A model generated the notes under the pieces. The model saw nothing but the letters and a program-made list of their open reading frames with translations. It was not told where the DNA came from and made no database searches. Position numbers and translations under genes: made by a program. A stretch of 5,177 bases of DNA from an uncultured Clostridium sp. (lineage in GTDB: Bacteria > Bacillota > Clostridia > TANB77 > CAG-508). This document shows positions 1-5,177 of the stretch, piece by piece. Each line of letters opens with the position of its first letter. The stretch's first letter is position 1. The DNA is taken from positions 1 to 5,177 of the forward strand of contig CANOPV010000079.1 of the NCBI GenBank assembly GCA_947568605.1, read 5' to 3'.

Positions 1-1
1 T

Positions 2-530
2 CCAATGGAAAAAATGGCGACCGCAATTAATTCTCAATTAAAAAAGTCAATTCGCATATTGAAAGCAGAAGAAGTGCCTTTAGAATTCCATAGTCGTTAT
101 CATTGCCATCAAAAAACATATGCCTACATTATAGACAATTCAGAACAAGGAACAGCAATTTATAGAAATTTACAATATCATTTTCCACAAAAATTAGATG
201 TAGAAAAGATGAAAAAAGCAATAAAATATTTTGAAGGAGAGCACGATTTCAAAGCATTCAAATCAAGTGGGACAAGTAGTAAAAGTAGTGTAAGAACAAT
301 ATATAAAGCACAAATAAAACAAGAAGGAGAAAAAATATTTATAGAACTTACAGGAAATGGTTTTTTATATAATATGGTAAGAATAATTGCAGGAACATTA
401 GTAGATGTTGGATTAGGAAAAATAAGAGTAGATGAAATACCAAATATAATAAATTCAAAAAAAAGAGAAAATGCAGGAAAAACACTTCCAGCTCATCGGA
501 CTATATCTTTTTTCTGTAAAATATGAATAA
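2..530 (+). CDS. truA: tRNA pseudouridine synthase A (TruA), 5'-partial, with an apparent +1 shift near the C-terminus
   Basis: TruA converts uridine to pseudouridine at positions 38-40 of the tRNA anticodon arm in the cytoplasm. About 175 residues are visible; the family is about 245 long, so roughly 70 N-terminal residues, including the catalytic Asp (RTDAGVHA region), lie upstream of the window. Visible family landmarks are the RYHCHQKTYAY segment (counterpart of the usual ARF.A..K.Y.Y), FEGEHDFKAF, and the hallmark GNGFLYNMVRIIAGTLV. The frame open from base 2 ends at TGA 524-526 with the atypical tail AHRTISFFCKI. If one base (C497, or equally T496) is skipped, the next codons give AHGLYLFSVKYE and TAA at 528-530, matching the canonical TruA ending (AHGLYL..V.Y). 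I therefore annotate through 530. The shift site is CAT CGG A. A T6 run at 508-513 is an alternative error site but would not restore GLYL. Identification is firm; the cause of the shift is open. Confidence 0.93.
497..500 (+). other. Putative +1 recoding site (CGGA) in truA
   Basis: After CAT (His) the zero-frame codon is CGG (497-499). The expected glycine of the conserved AHGLYL ending is GGA at 498-500 in the +1 frame. This four-base string is the same as at the ftsE site. In the window, CGG stands as a zero-frame codon only at these two positions. Confidence 0.55.
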
Positions 531-608
531 AATATGTATTAAATAATTTAATATCTGTCTTGTTAAGGTATTTTAGCAAACAATATATTAAAAAATGCGA
601 AAAATAAA

Positions 609-658
609 GAAAAAACAACATAAATTGCAAGTCAATGCAAAAATTATGTTGTTTTTTT
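609..658 (+). terminator. Rho-independent terminator after truA
   Basis: An A-rich left arm (AAAAACAACATAA, 611-623) pairs perfectly with TTATGTTGTTTTT (644-656). A second small stem, TTGCA (625-629) with TGCAA (636-640), closes a 6-nt loop, and the right arm runs into T7 (652-658). The A-run before the stem means it could also stop transcription from the opposite direction. It separates truA from the promoter of the ftsE operon. Confidence 0.85.
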
Positions 659-670
659 AATTTAAAAGTA

Positions 671-699
671 TTGCAATAAATCAATTTTATTGATATGAT
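671..699 (+). promoter_or_regulatory. Sigma-A-type promoter of the ftsE-ftsX-M23 operon
   Basis: TTGCAA (671-676) and TATGAT (694-699) are spaced by exactly 17 nt, a good match to TTGACA-N17-TATAAT. The site lies just after the truA terminator and about 70 nt upstream of the ftsE start. A perfect TATAAT at 716-721 has no acceptable -35 at 16-18 nt, so the upstream pair is preferred. AT-richness raises the chance of accidental matches. Confidence 0.6.
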
Positions 700-771
700 A
701 TAAGAGATGATAAAATATAATGTTAAAATAAAAGAAAAAATATCAAAATTTGTCATATTTAAGGAGAAAAA

Positions 772-1459
772 ATGATAGAATTTAGAAATGTCAATAAAAC
801 ATACAGCACAGGTACAGAAGCAGTACATAATGCAAACTTTAAAATAGAAAAAGGAGAATTTGCATTTTTAGTTGGCTCATCAGGTTCACGGAAAATCTAC
901 ACTAATAAAACTAATATTAAAAGAAGAAGATGCAACCTCAGGAAATATAATTATAAATGGAAAAGACACAACATACTTGAAAAAAAGTAAAATACCATAT
1001 TTACGTAGAAGTATAGGAGTAGTATTTCAAGATTTCAGATTATTACCAGACAAAACTGTATATGATAATGTAGCCTATGCTATGTATATAGTAAGAGCAA
1101 CACCAAGACATATTAGAAGACAAGTGCCAATGATGTTATCATTAGTAGGATTAAGTGGAAAAGCAAAAATGTATCCAAATGAATTATCAGGTGGAGAACA
1201 ACAAAGAGTAGCACTTGCAAGAGCATTAGTAAACAATCCATCAATGATAATAGCAGACGAGCCTACTGGAAATTTAGACCCAGATACTGCTTGGGAAATA
1301 ATGAACTTATTAAATGAAATAAATTTAAGAGGAACAACTGTTGTTGTAGCAACACACGCAAAAGATATTGTAGATAAGATGAAAAAAAGAGTTATTCATA
1401 TAGATAAAGGCAATATAGTAAGAGATGATAAAAAAGGTGGTTATGACAGTGAAATATAA
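772..1459 (+). CDS. ftsE: Cell division ATP-binding protein FtsE, read through a +1 shift in the Walker A motif
   Basis: FtsE is the cytoplasmic ABC-type ATPase that works with FtsX to control peptidoglycan hydrolases at the cell wall. The start is ATG 772, with AAGGAG at 761-766 five nt upstream. The first frame gives 39 good residues ending GSSGS and then goes off frame, stopping at 990. Skipping C889 (or A888) gives GSSGSGKST and a 228-residue protein, the normal FtsE length. In that protein the motifs are Walker A 35-43 (K41), Q-loop Q86 in VVFQDFRLLP, signature LSGGEQQ 138-144, Walker B MIIADEP 158-164 with catalytic E163, D-loop NLDP 167-170 and H-loop H195. Everything after the shift is intact and well conserved, which argues against an old pseudogene. 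The shift site TCA CGG A resembles the one in truA. Without the shift the product would be a 72-residue peptide with no working ATP site. No other start would restore a complete Walker A; the TTG at 872 in the second frame is not a credible start. Confidence 0.93.
889..892 (+). other. Putative +1 recoding site (CGGA) in ftsE
   Basis: The zero-frame codon after TCA (Ser39) is CGG (889-891). The conserved Walker A glycine is encoded by GGA one base later (890-892), and the 189 codons that follow are read in the +1 frame. Sense is restored immediately, with no extra or missing residue. Whether this is translational recoding, a mutation or a sequence error cannot be decided from one sequence. Confidence 0.55.
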
Positions 1460-2348
1460 TATTATAGGTTATTTAATAGGGGAAGGATTTAAAAATATAT
1501 TTAAAAACAAAAAATCTACTGCATCTTCTTTGGCAATTATGTGTATGGTAATGTTAGTTTTTGGAGCATTTTTTATAATAGGAGAAAACATTAATTATAT
1601 AATGAATAATGTGGAAAGAGCACAAGCAATAGAAGTATTTTTAGATGAAGATATTACAGATGAGGAAGCAGAAATTATAGGGAATAAAATAAATAAAATT
1701 AATGGTGTAAATAAAATAGAATATATTACAAAAGATGAAGCATACAATATTGCAAAATCTACACTTGTTGAAGATCCTAAATTAGTAGAGGGATTTGAAT
1801 ATAGTTTTCCACCATCATATAGAGTAACATTTACAGACTTAAACTTAAAAGATGAAGTAAAAAGAGAAATTTTAAAAATAGATGGTATTAATAATGATGA
1901 TATTGAGAGTAGTGATAAAACAATGGAAACACTAATGAATTTATCAAATGGTATAAGAATAGGAACAGGAATACTACTAGTAATATTAATATTTGTATCA
2001 ATATTTATTATATCAAACACAATAAAGTTAGCAGTATATTCGCGAAGAAAAGAAATTTCAATAATGAAATATGTAGGAGCAACAAATAATTTCATTAGAT
2101 GCCCATTTATTGTAGAAGGAATACTTATTGGAATAATATCAGGTCTAATTTCCATATTACTAGTTGGAATTTTATATAATGTAATTTTACAACAACTATT
2201 AAAAACAGACCTTGTAAATACAATAGGAATAAGTTTTGTTAATTTTGCAGATATGTTTAATTTAATTATTATAGTTTATGTAGTATTAGGCAGTGGAATA
2301 GGCATATTAGGAAGTTCAATGTCTATGAGAAAATATTTAGATGTTTAA
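1443..2348 (+). CDS. ftsX: Cell division protein FtsX, membrane partner of FtsE
   Basis: FtsX is the inner-membrane subunit of FtsEX. It passes ATP-driven conformational change to a peptidoglycan hydrolase outside the membrane. The 301-residue protein has the family topology: cytoplasmic N-terminus with GYLIGEGFKNIFKNK, TM1 at about 26-47, an extracellular domain at about 48-170 (including EVFLDEDITDEE and the FPPSYRV segment), then three membrane segments at about 172-193, 222-247 and 273-294. The loop RRKEISIMKYVGATN (201-215), after TM2, is the typical FtsX/MacB-type motif. I chose ATG 1443 over in-frame ATG 1425 because it has an AAGGTGG element just upstream and gives the usual N-terminus and length. 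It overlaps the ftsE 3' end by 17 nt, suggesting translational coupling. The frame is intact with no shift. Confidence 0.95.
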   Translation: MTVKYNIIGYLIGEGFKNIFKNKKSTASSLAIMCMVMLVFGAFFIIGENINYIMNNVERAQAIEVFLDEDITDEEAEIIGNKINKINGVNKIEYITKDEAYNIAKSTLVEDPKLVEGFEYSFPPSYRVTFTDLNLKDEVKREILKIDGINNDDIESSDKTMETLMNLSNGIRIGTGILLVILIFVSIFIISNTIKLAVYSRRKEISIMKYVGATNNFIRCPFIVEGILIGIISGLISILLVGILYNVILQQLLKTDLVNTIGISFVNFADMFNLIIIVYVVLGSGIGILGSSMSMRKYLDV

Positions 2349-2367
2349 AATTAATATTAGAATAACT

Positions 2368-2374
2368 AAGGAGG
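2368..2374 (+). promoter_or_regulatory. Ribosome binding site that fixes the M23 gene start
   Basis: A full AAGGAGG lies five nt upstream of ATG 2380. It decides for this start over the in-frame ATG 2341, which lies inside the 3' end of ftsX, lacks a binding site and would place charged residues ahead of the signal sequence. Confidence 0.85.
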
Positions 2375-2379
2375 AAAAT

Positions 2380-3603
2380 ATGAAAAAAATAAAAATAGTA
2401 TTTTTAGTGATATTAATAATATCCGTAATTTTAACAGGTAGTGTTATAGGGACAAGCACATCAGATTTGCATAATGAAAAAAATGAAATAGGCGATAAAA
2501 TTAAAGAAGCAGAGGATCAAAAAGCACACATAAAACAAGAAATTTCAGAAACAATGAGTGAAATACAAAAATTGGATGCAAGTATTGCAGAAAGTGAAGA
2601 ACAATTAGATGAATTAAGAAGTCAATTAAATACACTAGAAGGAGAAATACAAGAAACACAAGATAAATTAAATGAAGCAGAAGAAAATTATAATAAACAG
2701 CAAGACTTACTAGAAAAAAGACTTGTAGCACAATATAAAGCAGGAAAGACATCATATTTAGATGTATTATTAAATTCATCAAGCATATCAGATTTTATTT
2801 CTAAATATCATTATGTTACACTAATTGCACAAAAAGATACAGACTTATTAAATCAAATACAAGAAGACAAAGAAATAATAGAAAAAGCAAAAAAAGACTT
2901 AGAAGAACAACAATCAGAATATAAAATAAAAAAAGCAAATGCAGAAAAACAAAATGTAATATTAAAAAATAACCAAGCAGTAAAAGAAAGTTATGTAGCA
3001 AAATTAACAGATGACGAAAAAGAATTACAAAAACAAATAGAGGGTTATAATTCAGAAATTAGACAAATAGAAGCAAAAATAAAACAAGCAGAAAAAGAAG
3101 CAGAGAATTCTGGTGGAAATTATAATAAATACACAGGTGGAACAATGGCGTGGCCAACTAGAATAACAAAAAGAGTAAATTCAGTTTATGCTCCAAATGG
3201 AAGATATGATATACCAGTTTCAGGTTCGACACATAGAGGAGTAGACATATATGCACCGTCAGGAACAGCAATTTACTCAGCAGCAGATGGAGTAGTAGCC
3301 ACAGTTAGTAGAGGATGCTCACATAATTATAGTGGATATTGTAGTTGTGGCGGTGGATATGGAAATTATGTAGTAGTAAATCACGGAAATGGAATATACA
3401 CATTATATGCACACGGAACTTCTGTACCAAGTAATATAAATGTTGGAACAACAGTTACAACAGATACTGTAATATTATATTCAGGAACGACAGGATGGTC
3501 TTATGGAGCACATTTACATTTTGAAGTTTGTGTGGGAAGTATAAGAAATAAAGTAAATCCTTGTACATATTTAGGAATTCAAAATAAAGAAGGATACATA
3601 TAA
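2380..3603 (+). CDS. Secreted coiled-coil M23 peptidoglycan endopeptidase, likely FtsEX-activated hydrolase
   Basis: This 407-residue protein probably cleaves peptide cross-links in peptidoglycan outside the membrane. Residues 1-24 form a signal peptide or N-terminal anchor (KKIK, then a hydrophobic stretch). Residues about 30-120 and 150-245 are long, Glu/Lys/Gln-rich coiled coils. Between them, YLDVLLNSSSISDFISKYHYV resembles the conserved turn of PcsB/CwlO-type domains that contact FtsX. After a Gly/Asn linker (243-254) comes the M23 (LytM-type) domain: H285 and D289 in HRGVD and H380 in HLH as zinc ligands, H345 in YAH and H378 as catalytic histidines. All are present, so it should be active itself, unlike EnvC-type activators whose site is degenerate. 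A Cys-rich insertion (C313, C321, C323) lies in the M23 domain, plus C384 and C395. Its position 31 nt after ftsX supports a role as the FtsEX partner. The exact bond cleaved is not visible. Confidence 0.92.
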   Translation: MKKIKIVFLVILIISVILTGSVIGTSTSDLHNEKNEIGDKIKEAEDQKAHIKQEISETMSEIQKLDASIAESEEQLDELRSQLNTLEGEIQETQDKLNEAEENYNKQQDLLEKRLVAQYKAGKTSYLDVLLNSSSISDFISKYHYVTLIAQKDTDLLNQIQEDKEIIEKAKKDLEEQQSEYKIKKANAEKQNVILKNNQAVKESYVAKLTDDEKELQKQIEGYNSEIRQIEAKIKQAEKEAENSGGNYNKYTGGTMAWPTRITKRVNSVYAPNGRYDIPVSGSTHRGVDIYAPSGTAIYSAADGVVATVSRGCSHNYSGYCSCGGGYGNYVVVNHGNGIYTLYAHGTSVPSNINVGTTVTTDTVILYSGTTGWSYGAHLHFEVCVGSIRNKVNPCTYLGIQNKEGYI

Positions 3604-3608
3604 TAATT

Positions 3609-3647
3609 AATAGTTAATAATGAAAAGTGAATAGTTAATAATGAAAA
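3609..3647 (+). repeat. Tandem direct repeat, 21-nt period
   Basis: AATAGTTAATAATGAAAA occurs at 3609-3626 and again at 3630-3647, joined by GTG. The second copy also forms the left arm of the hairpin that follows. It looks like part of a small dispersed AT-rich intergenic repeat, but other genomic copies cannot be seen here. Confidence 0.6.
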
Positions 3648-3676
3648 ATAAAATAATTATTAACTATTTATTTTTT
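3630..3676 (+). terminator. Probable terminator after the ftsE-ftsX-M23 operon
   Basis: AATAGTTAATAAT (3630-3642) pairs perfectly over 13 bp with ATTATTAACTATT (3656-3668) around a 13-nt loop, followed by TATTTTTT (3669-3676). The stem is almost entirely A:T, so it is weaker than a classic terminator, but its place 26 nt after the M23 stop fits. It may instead be the hairpin of a repeat element. Confidence 0.5.
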
Positions 3677-3702
3677 ATATGGCAATAAATTTCTATTATA
3701 TT

Positions 3703-3731
3703 GTGTAGGGGTCGCACTTTGGGCAACCCGC
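3703..3731. repeat. GC-rich intergenic hairpin, possible repeat remnant
   Basis: A short island rich in G and C inside an A/T desert. GGGTCGC (3709-3715) can pair with GCAACCC (3723-3729) around a 7-nt loop, with one C/A mismatch. The pattern GTAGGGG..hairpin..CCCGC resembles intergenic palindromes I recall as common in gut Clostridia genomes. That recollection is not a database match, and I see only one copy here. Confidence 0.4.
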
Positions 3732-3770
3732 ATAGTAAGGACATATTATTATTAGAAAATTTTAAAAAAC

Positions 3771-3801
3771 TATACTATATTTTGAAATTTTGTAGTATAA
3801 T
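3771..3801 (+). promoter_or_regulatory. Possible promoter region with overlapping dyad upstream of the S41 protease gene
   Basis: A perfect TATAAT lies at 3796-3801, about 39 nt before the start codon, but no good -35 sits 17 nt upstream. A 7-bp inverted repeat, TATACTA (3771-3777) and TAGTATA (3793-3799), brackets the -35 area and overlaps the -10, as an operator or activator site would. An alternative pair is TTGAAA (3782-3787) with TATGAA at 19-nt spacing. In such AT-rich DNA all of this may be chance. Confidence 0.3.
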
Positions 3802-3839
3802 AAAAATATGAATATTTATAAAAGAGAGGATGACTAAAT

Positions 3840-5018
3840 TTGAATAAAAAAAGAGGAATTTATAATGTAATAATGTTAGTAACATTATCAATAATTATTA
3901 CATTTGTATTAACTACATTACTAATGTATAATTATTTTCAAGATAAAAATAATTATTTAATTTTACCTAGTGAAGATACAGCAAAATTAACCGAGTTAGA
4001 TAGAACACTTATAGGCTTAAAAAATATAATAGATAAAAAATATTTAGGTGAAATTAATGAAGAAGAATTATATGAAGGCGCAATAAAAGGTTATATATCA
4101 GCATTAAATGATAAATATTCAAGTTATTATACAAAAGAAGAAATGGATGATGTAAATGTAGCATTATTAGGAAATTATGTTGGAGTAGGTGCATATATAC
4201 AAGCAGACTTAGATAATAATGTAATTAAAGTTTTATCACCAATAGAAGATTCACCAGCAAAAGAAGCAGGATTATTATCAGGAGATATTATATATAAAGT
4301 TGATGGGGTTGAATACAATGGAGAAGAAATAAACAAAGCATCTAATGCAATGAAAGGAAAAGAAGGAACAACAGTAGATGTAGAAGTAATACGAGATGGA
4401 GAAATAAAAAAATTTACAATAACAACAAGAAGTATAAAAGTATATCATATTTCTAGTGAAGTAATAGAAAACAATATAGGATATATGTATATACAAACAT
4501 TTGATGAGGGATGTGCAGAAGAATTTAAACAAAAATATGAAGAAATAAGCAAGAAAAATATAAAATCATTAATAATAGATTTAAGAGATAATGGAGGAGG
4601 AATTGTAGATGAAACATTAGAAATATTAGATTGTATGTTAGATAAAAACAAAACAGCACTTATAACAGTTGATAAAGATGGAAAAGAACAAATATCAAAA
4701 ACAGAAAAAAATAAAATTATAGATATACCAATAGTAGTATTAGTAAATGAACAAACAGCAAGTGCCTCTGAGATTATGGCAGGTGCATTAAAAGACCATA
4801 AAAGAGCAACAATAGTTGGAACCAAAACTTATGGAAAAGGTGTAATACAAGAATTAATGTATTTAACAAGTGGAGCAGCATTAAAATTAACAACAAATGA
4901 ATACTATACACCTAATAGAAATAAAATAAATGAAATTGGAATTAAACCAGATTATGAAATAGAACTAACAAAAGAAGAAGATACACAATTAAAAAAAGCA
5001 ATAGAATTATTAAAATAG
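3840..5018 (+). CDS. S41-family carboxy-terminal processing protease (CtpA/CtpB-like), membrane-anchored
   Basis: The 392-residue protein is a serine protease of the C-terminal processing (Prc/CtpA/CtpB) family, acting outside the membrane on protein C-termini. Residues 1-8 are basic, and about 10-31 form a single membrane anchor or uncleaved signal. Residues 50-110 are the N-terminal S41 helical region (DKYSSYYTKEE). Residues about 113-198 are a PDZ domain (VGVGAYI..., SPAKEAGLLSGDIIYKVDG). The protease core has the LRDNGGG motif (248-254), catalytic Ser308 in TASASEI, Lys333 in YGKGV and Gln337, with the 25-residue Ser-Lys spacing of the family. The start is TTG 3840, with GAGAGG at 3824-3829. 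The next in-frame ATG (3873) would lose the basic N-terminus. S41 genes often neighbour ftsEX in Firmicutes; the substrate cannot be told, though the neighbouring cell-wall hydrolase or its regulators are candidates. In Bacillus, CtpB acts in sporulation signalling, but nothing here shows that role. Confidence 0.93.
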   Translation: MNKKRGIYNVIMLVTLSIIITFVLTTLLMYNYFQDKNNYLILPSEDTAKLTELDRTLIGLKNIIDKKYLGEINEEELYEGAIKGYISALNDKYSSYYTKEEMDDVNVALLGNYVGVGAYIQADLDNNVIKVLSPIEDSPAKEAGLLSGDIIYKVDGVEYNGEEINKASNAMKGKEGTTVDVEVIRDGEIKKFTITTRSIKVYHISSEVIENNIGYMYIQTFDEGCAEEFKQKYEEISKKNIKSLIIDLRDNGGGIVDETLEILDCMLDKNKTALITVDKDGKEQISKTEKNKIIDIPIVVLVNEQTASASEIMAGALKDHKRATIVGTKTYGKGVIQELMYLTSGAALKLTTNEYYTPNRNKINEIGIKPDYEIELTKEEDTQLKKAIELLK

Positions 5019-5088
5019 TTTGAATGGGTACAGAATTAAAAATTATCATTTTAAAAACGATGATTTTTAATTCTGTACCCATTCAAAC
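5018..5088. terminator. Long near-perfect hairpin, probable (bidirectional) terminator or palindromic element
   Basis: The arms start at 5018 (the last base of the S41 stop codon) and end at 5088. Twenty-six consecutive perfect pairs (5018-5043 with 5063-5088) are followed by one G-U wobble, three more pairs, one mismatch and three pairs around a tiny loop. The arms contain GAATGGGTACAGAATT. The inner part has an A-run on the left and a T-run on the right (5064-5068), as in bidirectional terminators, but no T-run follows the full stem. Such length and perfection is more than termination needs. Confidence 0.7.
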
Positions 5089-5126
5089 CATTTGTAAAAA
5101 TTTAAAGAAATTTCGAAAAAAGTATG

Positions 5127-5177
5127 TCAATGATTTTTGAAAATGTCCCAAAAATTTTTAAACATAAGCCCTAAAAA
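5127..5177 (-). other. Possible 3' end of a convergent gene (very weak)
   Basis: On the minus strand a frame is open from the window edge to TGA at 5127-5129, giving the 16-residue tail FLGLMFKNFWDIFKNH. A convergent gene ending here would fit the symmetric hairpin between it and the S41 gene. The stretch is too short to distinguish from chance and no family is recognisable. Otherwise I see nothing in 5089-5177. Confidence 0.12.

Noticed and set aside
508..513. T6 run in truA as the frameshift site
   Set aside because: Removing a T gives the right last residues but leaves RTIS where TruA has GLYL; moving the shift to C497 restores both.
716..721. Perfect TATAAT as the main ftsE promoter
   Set aside because: No acceptable -35 at 16-18 nt; the TTGCAA-17-TATGAT pair upstream is better.
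493..828. Minus-strand open frame across the truA end and the intergenic region
   Set aside because: It spans a terminator and promoter and encodes a low-complexity, Phe/Tyr/Ile-rich product typical of reverse-read A-rich DNA; no ribosome binding site or recognisable domain.
872..1459. ftsE starting independently at TTG 872
   Set aside because: It would lack the N-terminal strand region and half of Walker A, and it has no properly spaced ribosome binding site. One shifted gene explains both pieces better.
1595..2155. Minus-strand 186-residue open frame inside ftsX
   Set aside because: It is a shadow of the well-supported ftsX coding frame, with no recognisable family.
2501..3001. Minus-strand Leu/Phe-rich frames opposite the coiled coil
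   Set aside because: The reverse of Glu/Lys-rich codons reads as Leu/Phe-rich; an artefact of the coiled-coil coding sequence.
3830..3847. Five-codon ATG open frame just before the S41 gene (possible leader peptide)
   Set aside because: It encodes MTKFE and stop, overlaps the TTG start in another frame, and its ATG is directly adjacent to the binding site; probably chance.
4278..4825. Minus-strand frames opposite the S41 protease
   Set aside because: Shadows of a strongly supported gene, with composition typical of antisense A-rich DNA.
1..5177. CRISPR array, tRNA/rRNA gene, transposase or phage genes
   Set aside because: No regularly spaced repeats, no tRNA cloverleaf or rRNA-like sequence, and no transposase or phage-like frames were seen on either strand.

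Overview
The window is very AT-rich, with A-heavy codon usage (AGA for Arg, GGA for Gly, GCA for Ala), strong AAGGAG-type ribosome binding sites and the gene order ftsE-ftsX-M23 endopeptidase-S41 protease. This points to a low-GC Firmicute, most likely an uncultured or gut-type Clostridia lineage. That assignment is inferred from composition and gene order only.

Layout, all genes on the + strand. Bases 2-530 hold the 3' part of truA (tRNA pseudouridine synthase), cut by the window edge. A rho-independent terminator follows (609-658), then a good sigma-A-type promoter (671-699). Next is a compact cell-wall operon: ftsE (772-1459), ftsX (1443-2348, overlapping ftsE by 17 nt) and a coiled-coil M23 peptidoglycan endopeptidase (2380-3603, 31 nt after ftsX). 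After a hairpin/T-run and a 236-nt intergenic region with repeat-like and GC-rich pieces comes a membrane-anchored S41 carboxy-terminal processing protease (3840-5018). A 71-nt near-perfect hairpin starts at the last base of that gene. The last 89 nt hold no clear gene.

Functionally, FtsE (ATPase) and FtsX (permease-like membrane protein) form the FtsEX complex. In Firmicutes it activates a secreted coiled-coil peptidoglycan hydrolase (PcsB or CwlO type), and the third gene looks like exactly that partner. The S41 protease commonly sits next to ftsEX in this phylum.

The most striking observation is that two conserved genes, truA and ftsE, each carry one extra base at the same four-base string, CGGA. 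In both, the old frame meets a CGG codon exactly where a conserved GGA glycine codon is expected, and reading +1 from there restores textbook protein sequence (the TruA C-terminal GLYL motif and the FtsE Walker A GSGKST). Across about 1,500 codons of the five genes, CGG occurs in frame nowhere else, whereas CGA, CGT and CGC are used normally. This suggests either +1 frameshifting or quadruplet decoding at a rare or unassigned CGG codon, or a systematic sequence error. It is the best candidate here for an undescribed system.
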